DNA of 64,000 nt from Clostridiales bacterium (GTDB taxonomy: Bacteria > Bacillota > Clostridia > Saccharofermentanales > Saccharofermentanaceae). The stretch lies in the NCBI GenBank assembly GCA_017515465.1, contig JAFWFV010000005.1, positions 1 to 64,000 of the forward strand, in the 5' to 3' direction. Position numbers and translations under genes: made by a program. Below the pieces are notes generated by a model. That model saw nothing but the letters and a program-made list of their open reading frames with translations, searched no databases and was not told the origin of the DNA. Every line of letters starts with the position of its first letter. Position 1 is the stretch's first letter. Of this stretch, positions 43,604 to 52,384 are shown in pieces.

Positions 43604-43636
43604 ATAATAATACGCCCCGGATACATCTCCGGGGCG
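43604..43636 (-). terminator. Terminator after the lipoprotein operon
   Basis: CGCCCCGG (43613-43620) and CCGGGGCG (43629-43636) form an 8-bp GC stem with an 8-base loop. On the minus strand TATTATTATG and then a short T run follow, consistent with an imperfect rho-independent terminator. Confidence 0.7.
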
Positions 43637-43643
43637 GTAAGAA

Positions 43644-44441
43644 TCAACAATCCTCAAACAGGTAATATCTCCCGTTATCCTCTCTGATCTCCAGGCCTGT
43701 GAGAGTTGCGCCGAACATGATCTCCCGTTCGTAGACGCCTTCGACCTCATGTTCATTGTCATCTGCGTCTATTACCGTAAAGGTGATGGCAGCATCAAAT
43801 ACCTGACCTCTCTCGGCTGTTCCTCCGGTTTCGAACTCATTGATCTCCAGATCGAAGAGCTCGCCCTTTTCAACTGTATCATAAGACAAATAGCCCGTTT
43901 CACCACTGAAGACTTCCTTGCCATTTACCGATATATCATAATTAATAACTTTTACATTCTCACAGTCGCATGTGAACCTGACGATCGCAGCCGGCATATC
44001 GTAATGTATGCCCGACGAACCCCAGCATTCATAACCCAGGGATTCGATGTAGGACGGCGCAAAGGTATCCTGCAGTCTGGTATCCGTTGCCCTGTAGAAC
44101 ACCGGCTGATCCATGATGCCGTTTATTACCTTTACCATGATGAAGTTATCGTATGGATCTTCATACAGGGTGTATATGCGGGTATTCCTGTCACCATCCA
44201 GATATCCCAGGCAATCCCGGATCGAGTCATCTGACACCTTGTCCTTTACCGTGCCGAAGAGAGAATATGTCCTGCCGTTGACATCGATCGTGGTATCACC
44301 CGTATCCTCATCATAGACCTGTTCGAATGACACCGGATTCGGCGGCAGCATCAGAGCACCTTTGTCCTGGTCGAGAAGAGAGCATCCCGACAGCATCATT
44401 GCGCCGCACATCAATAGTATTCCAAATCTGCACACTTTCAT
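43644..44441 (-). CDS. Lipoprotein of unknown function
   Basis: A 265-residue secreted protein with lipobox MLSGC (about residue 20). The mature part is rich in beta strands and acidic, and contains paired cysteines (FTCDCENVK; ESLGYECWG). I recognise no family. It is the last gene of a five-gene operon with DUF2975, XRE, DUF4173 and a small membrane-anchored protein. AAAGGGG precedes the ATG, and a hairpin terminator follows. Confidence 0.6.
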   Translation of the reverse strand: MKVCRFGILLMCGAMMLSGCSLLDQDKGALMLPPNPVSFEQVYDEDTGDTTIDVNGRTYSLFGTVKDKVSDDSIRDCLGYLDGDRNTRIYTLYEDPYDNFIMVKVINGIMDQPVFYRATDTRLQDTFAPSYIESLGYECWGSSGIHYDMPAAIVRFTCDCENVKVINYDISVNGKEVFSGETGYLSYDTVEKGELFDLEINEFETGGTAERGQVFDAAITFTVIDADDNEHEVEGVYEREIMFGATLTGLEIREDNGRYYLFEDC

Positions 44442-44444
44442 CCT

Positions 44445-44816
44445 TTATTCCCCTTTTACCGTGATCTTTATATCATGGGAGCTCCCTTCAGGAGCATTCT
44501 CGTTAGTCGCAAAGACAGTGACCTCCGCTATTCCCGCGCCGGAGGTGATCTTAATGCTCTGGCCGTCTTCCGATATCTCGCCCTCAGCGCCGAGGATGCC
44601 GTTGATCCTCCTGGTATCGTAATTCGAGAACTCCGCCAGATCATCGATCGATAATGTGTCTCCCACAGTGCATTCGATGTTCTCCCTATCCTTTATATGT
44701 GCACAGCGGGATACATAATCCCATGCTCCATGTATCATGATCGCTGCAAAAGCAGCGAGTACTGCCAGCACGATCCCGGCAGATATCAGAACTGTTTTAA
44801 ACTTACTTTTCATCAT
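44445..44816 (-). CDS. Small membrane-anchored protein of unknown function
   Basis: A 123-residue protein with an N-terminal membrane helix (about residues 8-28, VLISAGIVLAVLAAFAAIMI) and an external domain of about 90 residues that looks beta-rich and ends in SSHDIKITVKG, like an Ig-type fold. The ATG at 44816 overlaps the DUF4173 stop (ATGA), and GGAG lies upstream. A second in-frame ATG at 44813 is possible. The longer frame to 45095 lies inside the DUF4173 gene and is not used. Confidence 0.6.
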   Translation of the reverse strand: MMKSKFKTVLISAGIVLAVLAAFAAIMIHGAWDYVSRCAHIKDRENIECTVGDTLSIDDLAEFSNYDTRRINGILGAEGEISEDGQSIKITSGAGIAEVTVFATNENAPEGSSHDIKITVKGE

Positions 44817-46141
44817 GTTGTCACTCCTAATCCAAGATATACTAATCCAATATATATGAGTGAAGATATTACGCTCATTACCGCAAAGCTGGATGCAGTG
44901 AACCATATCCATGCCCTGGAGCAGTCCTTCTTCCTGAGAAGTGAGATGATGACCATTACAGCTCCTGCTGCAAATATCAGTGTTCCCCACATAGCCAGCA
45001 GTCTCTTGGGCGTGTAGCCGAACCTGGAGTAGTACAGTGCCAGCTTGGAAAATGAGACCATGGCAAATACAATGCTCTCTCCCATCAGGGCGCATGTGAT
45101 TGCAACAGAGGCTTTGCGTCCCATCAGTTCCCTGTTCTCAAAGTATGAGATCAGGAGGAAGATCAGCATGTTGATGAACATTATGCCCGTCAGCTCAAAG
45201 AATCCCCTTCTGGCATATTCTGCTGCCGTGAATTCCTCAGGCAGGCGTCCTGCAAATGCGCTGAACAGATACTGTCCCTCGTAGACGAAGAATACCAGAT
45301 AAAGTGCCACAAATAACCCTGCGATGACAGATGATACGAACGGTGAGATCCTGCGGCATTTCTGTCTCCATCTGATAAGTCCCTCGCATGATCTCTTCTC
45401 CTTTTCCCCGTCACTGTCAGCGCTCTTGGAGAGCATTCCGTAGAGGTAGAGACTCGTGGGAACTGCAAAGATAACATAACCCATATTATTGAGGATGAAG
45501 TTGATGACATCGAGGGGTACGATCTTGAAGTTGATATTGTCCAGCAGATCTTCGACCATCTTTCCGAAGAAGGGGTTGATCTCCGACAGGAGAGCTACGG
45601 CGATGCAGAAGATGGGGATCATGACTATCACGATCAGTATGCCGCCAACTACGGAGCCGCGGGGCCCGGAGGCCTTCTTCTGTTCAGATGTCTCAGAGGT
45701 CTTGTCCTTTACCCTCATACTTCCCAGATCTTTGAACAGATTGGGAAATCCGCCGAAGGCTTTGATTATTCCCGAATTGAACAGGTCGGCAATTATGAAG
45801 CTTCCCGTCCTGCCCTCGTACCACAGACGGTTGCTGACGATGGCAACGTACATCGCACAGAGGTGGAGACCGATAAAGGATACCCAGTCTGCCAGACCCG
45901 TCTCATAGGTCACTGCCACGATAGCCATTATTCCGTACCAGAAGTATGTTTCCTTTGCCGGCTTCTTTCCCCTGCCCCTTACGACCAGTTCGTTGAGAAG
46001 GATGAAGAACAGCACAAAGATGATCTTCTTAAGCGTTACGTATTCATCCGAAAAATCTAAGAGTACGTACTTTTGATAAGCGAATGCTATAGGATACGCC
46101 AGCAATATTCCGGCGTTCTTCGCGGTCTTTCTGATGTCCAT
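44813..46141 (-). CDS. DUF4173 (DUF4153-like) membrane protein
   Basis: A 442-residue polytopic protein with about eleven hydrophobic segments. The motif EFTAAEYARRGFFELTGIMFINM near residue 300 is diagnostic for DUF4173. The function is unknown; relatives often sit beside small XRE regulators and lipoproteins, as here. AAGG precedes the ATG, and the start lies 9 bases after the XRE gene. Confidence 0.8.
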   Translation of the reverse strand: MDIRKTAKNAGILLAYPIAFAYQKYVLLDFSDEYVTLKKIIFVLFFILLNELVVRGRGKKPAKETYFWYGIMAIVAVTYETGLADWVSFIGLHLCAMYVAIVSNRLWYEGRTGSFIIADLFNSGIIKAFGGFPNLFKDLGSMRVKDKTSETSEQKKASGPRGSVVGGILIVIVMIPIFCIAVALLSEINPFFGKMVEDLLDNINFKIVPLDVINFILNNMGYVIFAVPTSLYLYGMLSKSADSDGEKEKRSCEGLIRWRQKCRRISPFVSSVIAGLFVALYLVFFVYEGQYLFSAFAGRLPEEFTAAEYARRGFFELTGIMFINMLIFLLISYFENRELMGRKASVAITCALMGESIVFAMVSFSKLALYYSRFGYTPKRLLAMWGTLIFAAGAVMVIISLLRKKDCSRAWIWFTASSFAVMSVISSLIYIGLVYLGLGVTT

Positions 46142-46150
46142 GTGATTACC

Positions 46151-46354
46151 TTATTCCTCTCTGAATTCCAGTATGTCCCCCGGCTGGCATTCCAGGTTCC
46201 TGCATATCGCATCCAGTGTCTCGAGCCTGACTGCCTTGGCCTTCTGATTCTTGAGTATCGACAGGTTCGCCTGCGTTATACCTATCCTCTGGGCGAGTTC
46301 TCCGGAGGACATCTTGCGTTTTGCCATCATTACATCGAGATTTATGACGATCAT
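46151..46354 (-). CDS. XRE-family helix-turn-helix regulator (YozG-like)
   Basis: A 67-residue single-domain DNA-binding protein. SSGELAQRIGITQANLSILKNQKAKAVRLETLDAIC is the HTH core of the small group that accompanies DUF2975 proteins. The open frame to 46393 is longer, but AAAGGAGGAAC precedes the ATG at 46354. It may bind the inverted repeat at the operon start. Confidence 0.85.
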   Translation of the reverse strand: MIVINLDVMMAKRKMSSGELAQRIGITQANLSILKNQKAKAVRLETLDAICRNLECQPGDILEFREE

Positions 46355-46370
46355 GGATGTTCCTCCTTTC

Positions 46371-46823
46371 TCAGATGGTGAGATCCAGCTCACTCTTCAT
46401 TTCTATTGCCTTCTCGAACACTGCTCTGACGCAGAACAGCACGAGCATCATGAAGAAACAGATTATTCCCACATATATCGTACCGAACCATGCTATCGTG
46501 CCTACCATGCAGTCAACGCCCATGAGAGCCAGTGCTATGGCTATTATCTTCATCAGCTTTGTGTTCGCCTTGTCGAAAACGATGTCCTTGCTCATGTTGT
46601 TCAGGAGCTTATAGAATGCGATCAATACCACATATGCCCCTACTGTTCCGAGATAGTAGACGGTGGACAGTGTGATCAGGGCGAATGTGTCTTCCCTGTC
46701 TGCCCAGACTCGTGTTATATAGTTCGTGATGCTGAATCCGAATACATCAGCAACTACAACGAGTACGAGAAAGATGACCGTTGCCACCTTTGTATATCTG
46801 ATAACGTTGTCTGCCTTGTCCAT
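46371..46823 (-). CDS. DUF2975 membrane protein
   Basis: A 150-residue protein with four transmembrane segments, typical of DUF2975, which is almost always encoded next to a small XRE regulator as here. The GTG at 46835 is open, but AAGGAGG (46842-46836) fits the ATG at 46823 better (11-base spacing). It leads a five-gene operon. The role of DUF2975 is unknown; it may hold the regulator at the membrane. Confidence 0.8.
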   Translation of the reverse strand: MDKADNVIRYTKVATVIFLVLVVVADVFGFSITNYITRVWADREDTFALITLSTVYYLGTVGAYVVLIAFYKLLNNMSKDIVFDKANTKLMKIIAIALALMGVDCMVGTIAWFGTIYVGIICFFMMLVLFCVRAVFEKAIEMKSELDLTI

Positions 46824-46830
46824 AAATAGA

Positions 46831-46850
46831 GCCACCTCCTTCGAGATGGC
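46831..46850. promoter_or_regulatory. Inverted repeat covering the DUF2975 ribosome binding site
   Basis: GCCACCTC (46831-46838) and GAGATGGC (46843-46850) form an 8-bp stem (one G-U pair in RNA) with a 4-base loop. The AAGGAGG ribosome binding site lies in its loop and 3' arm. It sits at the predicted 5' end of the mRNA, so it could hide the ribosome binding site or be the DNA operator of the XRE regulator. Confidence 0.6.
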
Positions 46851-46853
46851 TTT

Positions 46854-46882
46854 ATACTACACCCTGTAATTCTGTTTTGCAA
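46854..46882 (-). promoter_or_regulatory. Promoter of the DUF2975-XRE operon
   Basis: On the minus strand TTGCAA (46882-46877) and TAGTAT (46859-46854) are 17 bases apart. The predicted start (about 46847) falls at the edge of the inverted repeat that contains the ribosome binding site. Confidence 0.7.
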
Positions 46883-46926
46883 TACTTTTTTATCGTTTTA
46901 CAATAAATTTTTGTTGTTTTACCAGA

Positions 46927-48711
46927 TCAGTCCTCAACCTGACGGCCATTGAACCTGAAGCCGAGCATCGTGATATCGTCGAACTGCGGAGTCTCTGCCA
47001 CGAAGTCGTTGATATGTTTTGCAATCGTATTCAGTATGATCTTCGGATTGGAATCCGGATTTACGTTAAGGGCATCGATCATCCTGTCAGTTCCGAACAG
47101 CTCGTTATCCTTGTCCGTTGCCTCGGTAACGCCGTCCGTATATACATAGATGTAATCACCGGGTTCGAGCTTGAACGGATGCTCCTTGAACATGAAGTCC
47201 TCATCAACTGCAACAGGAGGCGCGTGGCGGTATTTGATGAGTTCGAACTTGCCTCCTGCTCTCTTCAATGCCGGGTGCTCATGTCCTGCATTACAGATCA
47301 GACAGTCACCTGTATTGAGATCGATCTTGGCAACCCAGGCAGTTACGAACAGACCTGCCTTGTTATTCTCCAGCAGCTGCTTATTTACTTTGTTCAATGC
47401 CTCCTCGGGAGATTCGTTATTCTGCAGATGGTTCTTGATCAGTATCTTGGAGATCATCATAAAGAGCGCCGCAGGTACACCCTTACCGGTTACGTCGGCA
47501 ATTACCAGACCCAGATGATCCTCGTCTATCATGAAGAAATCGTAGAAGTCTCCTCCCACTTCCTTGGCGGGATTCATTGAAGCATAGATCTCAAAATCAT
47601 CTCTCTCCGGGAACTTGTCAGGAAGCTGGCTGGCCTGGATCTCGGTAGCCATGGACAGTTCCGCTTCGATCCTCTCCTTGGCAGAAGTCACGTCCCTGAC
47701 CTCTTCGATGTATCTGTTCAATTCGCCTACCATCGACGAGAAGCTCTCGGCAAGGGATTCTATCTCGTTATCGGAAGTGATGTGGCTCAGCAGTTTGACT
47801 GCCTCTTCAGAATCCTTGTCGCTCTCATATTTGTGTATGATCTCCTGCTCTTTGGCCACGGGGCCTGTAACCGACTTCTTAAGGAGTATGTAGATGCTGA
47901 TGCCCAGGAGCAGGAACAGTCCTGCAGAAACAGATGTGACGACAATGGCCGGTCTCAGAGAACTCGTTATAATGTCCTGCCACTCCAGTGAGACTGCAAC
48001 TATCGATACGATCTTGCCGTTGCTGTATACCGGTGAAAAGGCATGTACGGCAGAGTTATCAGCAGAATTACCCAGTGACATCTCCATTTCCTGAACAGGT
48101 CTTCTGGTCTCCAGAAGCTTGTCGAGGACAGGATATGTGCCTACGTTATACGGGAGTTCCTTGCCAACGTCGAAGATGTCTCCGCCTTCGCTCTCTCTCT
48201 TTTCATTTACGAGGGTTCCCGTGATCAGGAATACTACGTTGTTATCCTTTATAACAAAATCGTAGAGATACATGGGCTTATAGGATCTCTTGAACGAGTC
48301 AAATATCTTACACAGCCTGACGTATGCAACCTCTGCATAATACTGCTGTGCCTCGGAACTTAGCTCCCGTGCCTGATCGTTTGTGATCTGTGAGATATCC
48401 GTAACACCGGGGAGCACTGAAAAGATATATTTCTCCTTGCGGATCAGCTTTGCCTCGTCATTATAGAACAGCTCCATGTCACCGCTGTGTTCCTGCCAGT
48501 AGGGGATCAGGAATTCCAGTCCTCTGTAGGATGATACCTGGGTCGCAACGGCCATGCCAAAGGAACTGGCCGTATTATAACGTTCATTGATATTCTTGTT
48601 GAGATTGTACAGGAAGAGGAATATTCCGTTGGATAGGATGAGCACAATAATAAACAAGACCAGAGGTCTCATTACCTGAAGGTTTATCGTCCCACGTTTC
48701 TTTTTACGCAT
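46927..48711 (-). CDS. SpoIIE/RsbU-type PP2C phosphatase with extracytoplasmic sensor
   Basis: A 594-residue membrane serine phosphatase. One helix near residues 14-35, an external sensing region (about 40-255), a second helix near 260-282, a HAMP-like linker, and a coiled coil lead to the SpoIIE PP2C domain (about 350-594). Metal-binding motifs are ASMNPAKEVGGDFYD, LGLVIADVTGKGVPAALFM, CNAGHEHP, YVYTDGVTEATD and FDDITML. Such proteins dephosphorylate anti-anti-sigma factors in partner-switching stress systems. No anti-sigma partner lies nearby. An extended -10 TGATAGAAT lies upstream. Confidence 0.9.
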   Translation of the reverse strand: MRKKKRGTINLQVMRPLVLFIIVLILSNGIFLFLYNLNKNINERYNTASSFGMAVATQVSSYRGLEFLIPYWQEHSGDMELFYNDEAKLIRKEKYIFSVLPGVTDISQITNDQARELSSEAQQYYAEVAYVRLCKIFDSFKRSYKPMYLYDFVIKDNNVVFLITGTLVNEKRESEGGDIFDVGKELPYNVGTYPVLDKLLETRRPVQEMEMSLGNSADNSAVHAFSPVYSNGKIVSIVAVSLEWQDIITSSLRPAIVVTSVSAGLFLLLGISIYILLKKSVTGPVAKEQEIIHKYESDKDSEEAVKLLSHITSDNEIESLAESFSSMVGELNRYIEEVRDVTSAKERIEAELSMATEIQASQLPDKFPERDDFEIYASMNPAKEVGGDFYDFFMIDEDHLGLVIADVTGKGVPAALFMMISKILIKNHLQNNESPEEALNKVNKQLLENNKAGLFVTAWVAKIDLNTGDCLICNAGHEHPALKRAGGKFELIKYRHAPPVAVDEDFMFKEHPFKLEPGDYIYVYTDGVTEATDKDNELFGTDRMIDALNVNPDSNPKIILNTIAKHINDFVAETPQFDDITMLGFRFNGRQVED

Positions 48712-48776
48712 TATTGTACCTGCAATAATATATATAGGGTAATTCTATCACAATTAACACGCCTACGCAGTAAGTA

Positions 48777-49643
48777 TTATTCCTTTGCCGCAAGTCTTCC
48801 AACAACTGCAAAGACTGCATACATGACGATATCTGCGCATACGATCGTGGATCCTACGGGTGTTCCTGCCAGGATGGAGATCAGCATTCCCGCCAGAGTG
48901 CAGATCACGGACAGGACCGCGGAACATATGGTGACCTTCAGAAAACTCTTGAACACTCTCATGGCTGAAAGTGCCGGGAATATTACCAGGGCGGAGATCA
49001 GAAGGGATCCCACCAGGTTCATTGCCAGAACGATTATAGTAGCGATTATGACTGCGATGATGACGTTGTATGCACGGGCATTAGTCCCTGCCGTAGATGC
49101 AAAATCCTCATCAAAGGTCACTGCGAATATCTTGTTGTAGAACAGGATGAACAGCACTACGACGATGAGTGAGACGGCGATGCATAATATGACCTCCGAA
49201 TCGGACAGAGTGAGGATCAGTGTCGATCCGAACAACGTGCTGCACACATCTCCTGCCAGGTTCGATGATGAGGTAAACAGGTTCATTATGAGATATCCCA
49301 GGGCCAGCGCCGATACGGATACCATGGCGATGGCCGCATCGCCCCTGAGCTTTGCACGCCTGCCCGCCGCCAGCAGTATTACCGCGCATATCACGGTCGC
49401 AGGCAGCACCAGATACATATTATTGGACAGATTGAGGACCGTTGCCACCGACATGGCACCGAAAGCCACATGGGACAGTCCGTCTCCTATGAATGAAAAC
49501 CTCTTGAGGACCAGCGTTACGCCCAGAAGTGATGAACAGAGCGCAATGAGGACACCGACTATTATCGCATTCCTGACGAAGGGGAACTGCAGGTATTCGG
49601 CGAGCTTGGACGTCCAGTCAGAAAGGATCATTTCAGCTGACAT
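48777..49643 (-). CDS. znuB: Zinc/manganese-type ABC transporter permease ZnuB
   Basis: A 288-residue polytopic permease of the ABC-3 metal family. The core motif RFSFIGDGLSHVAFGAMSVA lies near residue 45, and about eight helices follow. The frame opens at a TTG at 49649, but AGGAGGTGA fits the ATG at 49643. It overlaps znuC by 16 bases. Zur-type control upstream favours zinc. No substrate-binding protein (znuA) is encoded nearby. Confidence 0.88.
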   Translation of the reverse strand: MSAEMILSDWTSKLAEYLQFPFVRNAIIVGVLIALCSSLLGVTLVLKRFSFIGDGLSHVAFGAMSVATVLNLSNNMYLVLPATVICAVILLAAGRRAKLRGDAAIAMVSVSALALGYLIMNLFTSSSNLAGDVCSTLFGSTLILTLSDSEVILCIAVSLIVVVLFILFYNKIFAVTFDEDFASTAGTNARAYNVIIAVIIATIIVLAMNLVGSLLISALVIFPALSAMRVFKSFLKVTICSAVLSVICTLAGMLISILAGTPVGSTIVCADIVMYAVFAVVGRLAAKE

Positions 49644-50287
49644 GAGCAAGTCACCTCCTGACCGAATCTCAGTTCATTCGTGGCGAACCTGGCCGGGGCA
49701 TCCGGATCGTGGGTTACCATGATTATCGTGATCCCATCTTCCCTGTTGAGGGAACTGATGAGCTCATACATCTCCTCTGTTACCTTCGGGTCGAGAGAAG
49801 CAACGGGTTCGTCCAATACCAGCACCTTGCCCGTTGCACACAGCGCTCTGGCCAGAAGCACTCTCTGCTGCTGTCCGCCGGACAATTCCCTGTAACAGCG
49901 TCTGCTGAGATCGGATATTCCCATCCTCTCCATGTTAAGGGCTGCCCTCTCTTTTTCCTGCGCGTTATAGAAAGGCCTGAAACCCATCCTGCCCTGACAT
50001 CCTGACAGGACCACCTCCGTTACGGAAGCGGGAAAATCCCTCTGTACGGCAGTCTGCTGAGGCAGATATCCCACCCCGCTCTTTACCGCTTCATCGGACC
50101 ATTTCACAGATCCGGCCAGAGGCTTGGTAAGTCCCAATATGGTCTTCATGAGGGTGGTCTTGCCGGTACCGTTCTCTCCGGTGATGCACCAGTACTCCCC
50201 CTCGCCTATCTCGAAGGAAACATCCGTTGCCAGGGTTATATTCTCATATCCGAGAGTCAGATTGCTGCAGGTCAGGATCGCACTCAT
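49628..50287 (-). CDS. znuC: Metal ABC transporter ATPase ZnuC
   Basis: A 219-residue ATPase with Walker A GENGTGKTT, signature LSGGQQQRVLLARAL and Walker B VLVLDEPVASLDP. The start overlaps the zur stop as ATGA. The C-terminus ends QEVTCSCQLK, with two cysteines that could bind metal. Confidence 0.88.
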   Translation of the reverse strand: MSAILTCSNLTLGYENITLATDVSFEIGEGEYWCITGENGTGKTTLMKTILGLTKPLAGSVKWSDEAVKSGVGYLPQQTAVQRDFPASVTEVVLSGCQGRMGFRPFYNAQEKERAALNMERMGISDLSRRCYRELSGGQQQRVLLARALCATGKVLVLDEPVASLDPKVTEEMYELISSLNREDGITIIMVTHDPDAPARFATNELRFGQEVTCSCQLK

Positions 50288-50694
50288 TTGGAACAGTCCT
50301 CACACAGACCGTAGAATACGGTCCTCCTGGGATTAACGGTAAATCCGTGATGTTCCCTGATATGGTCATTAAGGGAACTGATCTCCTCGCATCCGAGATG
50401 GATCAGCTTGCCGCATGATTCGCATTTCAGGTGATAACAGCTGCCTTCCTTGTGGCCTGATTCCACGTATTCGTAGCAGGCGCTGCTGCCCTCGTCGACT
50501 ATGTATTTGTTAACGATGCCGTCGTCTACCATCTTTTCCAGCTGACGGTATACGGTGGCCGTTCCGATATTCTTGCCCGAGGAACGCATGTGCATGCAGA
50601 TATCACCGGCAGTTACATGCTTTCCTGCCGTATTCTTCATATATTCCAGAAGTTCTTCCTGATGTCTGGTCGAATAAGTCTTCTTGATGGTCAT
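50284..50694 (-). CDS. zur: Fur-family regulator, probably Zur
   Basis: A 136-residue metal-sensing repressor. The winged helix includes TATVYRQLEKMVDDGIV. The structural zinc site has CESC and CEDC pairs, and the His-rich segment HLKC...HLGCEE...HIREHHG lines the regulatory site. Coupling with znuC and znuB supports zinc sensing (Zur) over Fur or PerR. A Zur-like palindrome lies 20 bases upstream of the start. Confidence 0.85.
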   Translation of the reverse strand: MTIKKTYSTRHQEELLEYMKNTAGKHVTAGDICMHMRSSGKNIGTATVYRQLEKMVDDGIVNKYIVDEGSSACYEYVESGHKEGSCYHLKCESCGKLIHLGCEEISSLNDHIREHHGFTVNPRRTVFYGLCEDCSK

Positions 50695-50714
50695 TCTGTT
50701 CCCCCGGACGAATT

Positions 50715-50738
50715 AAAATGAGAATCGTTTTCGATTTT
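50715..50738. promoter_or_regulatory. Candidate Zur/Fur-type box upstream of zur
   Basis: AAAATGAGAA and TTTTCGATTTT are imperfect inverted arms around position 50726. The right half (TTTTCGATTT) is close to half of the Bacillus Zur box. It lies just upstream of zur, where it could give self-repression. The left half deviates and the spacing is one base long. Confidence 0.6.
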
Positions 50739-50758
50739 ACTCGCTGATCCGGGGAAAG

Positions 50759-52384
50759 TCAATGTTGATCGGATGTAGTCTCAATAACAACTGTATCTGC
50801 ACCCATGCCGCCCTCGCCGTATGTGACGCCGTCACCTGTATTGGGCTGAAGTGCGGACAGCACCATGTCGATAAAGAATACCACCAAAAGGGCAGTGCAG
50901 ATTATCTTGCGCGCTTTCATGCCTATGTTCGAATAGAGATTATCCAAAAGAGGAGAAAATACATATGTAAATGCCACGCCTGCCAATCCGAATACCAGCA
51001 GGCCTTCCAGGCAGATCCTGCCGTTGATGTTGAGGAAATACCCCTGATAATCCCACCATTTGGCATCGAAGAGATATTCCAGGAGCCACGATGCAAAGTA
51101 TTCCAGGACGCCGCATGCCACGGTTGTTCCGGCAAACATGAGAAGCGGATTCCTGCGCAGGGGCTTGAGCACCACGATTATTATCAGTCCTCCTACGCCG
51201 TATATTGGCAGCCACGGTCCGTTCATCGTTCCCCTGTTTACCAGCAGACCTTCGTTCAGGAGCGTGTAGAACACCTCCCAGATGTATCCCACTAGAGCAT
51301 ATGTAAAGAACAGCAGGACTATGGTGGAGAATGAATAGTTGCGTTCGTAATCGATCCTCATCCATCTGCGCTTTTCAGGTATGGGAAGCGTAAAAGCAGA
51401 GTCGGGATAGATGCTGTCTGACACGTTGACCACCGCCAGCATCCTGTCGCCCAGGAGCTCTGCGGCGCGGGGAATGTGGGTCCTCTTGTTGGATCTCAGC
51501 TGCATGTATGTCTCTGCCCTCACACAGTTCTCATAGGGAGACATCAGGAATACTGAAATGAGATTGAGGGTAAAAGGTGACAGGAGATATCCGGGAACCA
51601 GGATCAGGTCCAGCAGGAACAGACGCCTCTTGTCCCCGTTCGTCATCTTTTTGGACAGGTAGAAGGCATCCCTCCACTTGATGTCGGGATTTTCTGCCAC
51701 GATATACGGGATCATGGAATACTCATATGTCTTGATGATCCCTCCGACGATCGTCAGGTTCCACAATGCCTGGAACAGTGATCTCAGGAACATTATCAGG
51801 GCAACGTTCCAGGTCCTGTTGAACTTGTATACGAACAGCACCTTGTCGGCCTTTGTATCTGCATATCTCCTGTGTTCCAGGAAATAACGGTTCTTGCCCA
51901 CGGTGATGATGTTGCTGACGAACAGATTGAACACCACCAGTGCCACTACGGTGACAAATATGACCACGGATCTGGAAACGGAACCCTTGAACACGATCAT
52001 GTTGACACCGTTTAAGATGCCGAAGAACATGTCCTCAGACGTTGATATCTGATTGACGAATACTGACAGAACGCCTTTCGTGTACTGCTGTCCCGCCGTC
52101 TTGATCTCTTCCTTGGCAGGCAATATCCCGTTTGAGGACAGGTAATCCAGAAGGTCTTCGAGAGACTGTGCATTCGACTGTCCCGTGGAACGGTTGTTGA
52201 GTATCTGCTGGGTCTGGACCAGTTCGATCTGAGGGCTGTCAGTCAGTTTGCCCACATAGGTGTTCATGGCGTAGCCGCCCATGATCAGTCCCACGATAAA
52301 AACGACCAGGACGTTCATAAAGTACTTTATCCGAAGTGCTTTCCAGGCTCCATTGAGAACTTCGCGTATCCTGAGCTTATCCAT
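50759..52384 (-). CDS. DUF975 - CmpB-like (PF06541 type) membrane protein
   Basis: A 541-residue polytopic protein with two parts. The N-terminal part (about 1-290) resembles DUF975 membrane proteins (LNGAWKALRIKYF start, KVLFVYKFNRTWNVALIMFLRSLFQ). The C-terminal part (about 345-500) matches the putative ABC transporter type IV/CmpB-like domain (GYIWEVFYTLLNEGLLVNRGTMNGPWLPIYGVGG, then GVLEYFASWLLEYLFDAKWWDY). Both are of unknown function. The ATG at 52384 overlaps the endonuclease IV stop by one base (TGATG); the GTG at 52393 is less likely. Confidence 0.75.
   Translation of the reverse strand: MDKLRIREVLNGAWKALRIKYFMNVLVVFIVGLIMGGYAMNTYVGKLTDSPQIELVQTQQILNNRSTGQSNAQSLEDLLDYLSSNGILPAKEEIKTAGQQYTKGVLSVFVNQISTSEDMFFGILNGVNMIVFKGSVSRSVVIFVTVVALVVFNLFVSNIITVGKNRYFLEHRRYADTKADKVLFVYKFNRTWNVALIMFLRSLFQALWNLTIVGGIIKTYEYSMIPYIVAENPDIKWRDAFYLSKKMTNGDKRRLFLLDLILVPGYLLSPFTLNLISVFLMSPYENCVRAETYMQLRSNKRTHIPRAAELLGDRMLAVVNVSDSIYPDSAFTLPIPEKRRWMRIDYERNYSFSTIVLLFFTYALVGYIWEVFYTLLNEGLLVNRGTMNGPWLPIYGVGGLIIIVVLKPLRRNPLLMFAGTTVACGVLEYFASWLLEYLFDAKWWDYQGYFLNINGRICLEGLLVFGLAGVAFTYVFSPLLDNLYSNIGMKARKIICTALLVVFFIDMVLSALQPNTGDGVTYGEGGMGADTVVIETTSDQH

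Noticed and set aside
46251-46829. 192-codon plus-strand frame across the XRE and DUF2975 genes
   Set aside because: It is a shadow of two recognisable minus-strand genes that have their own ribosome binding sites.
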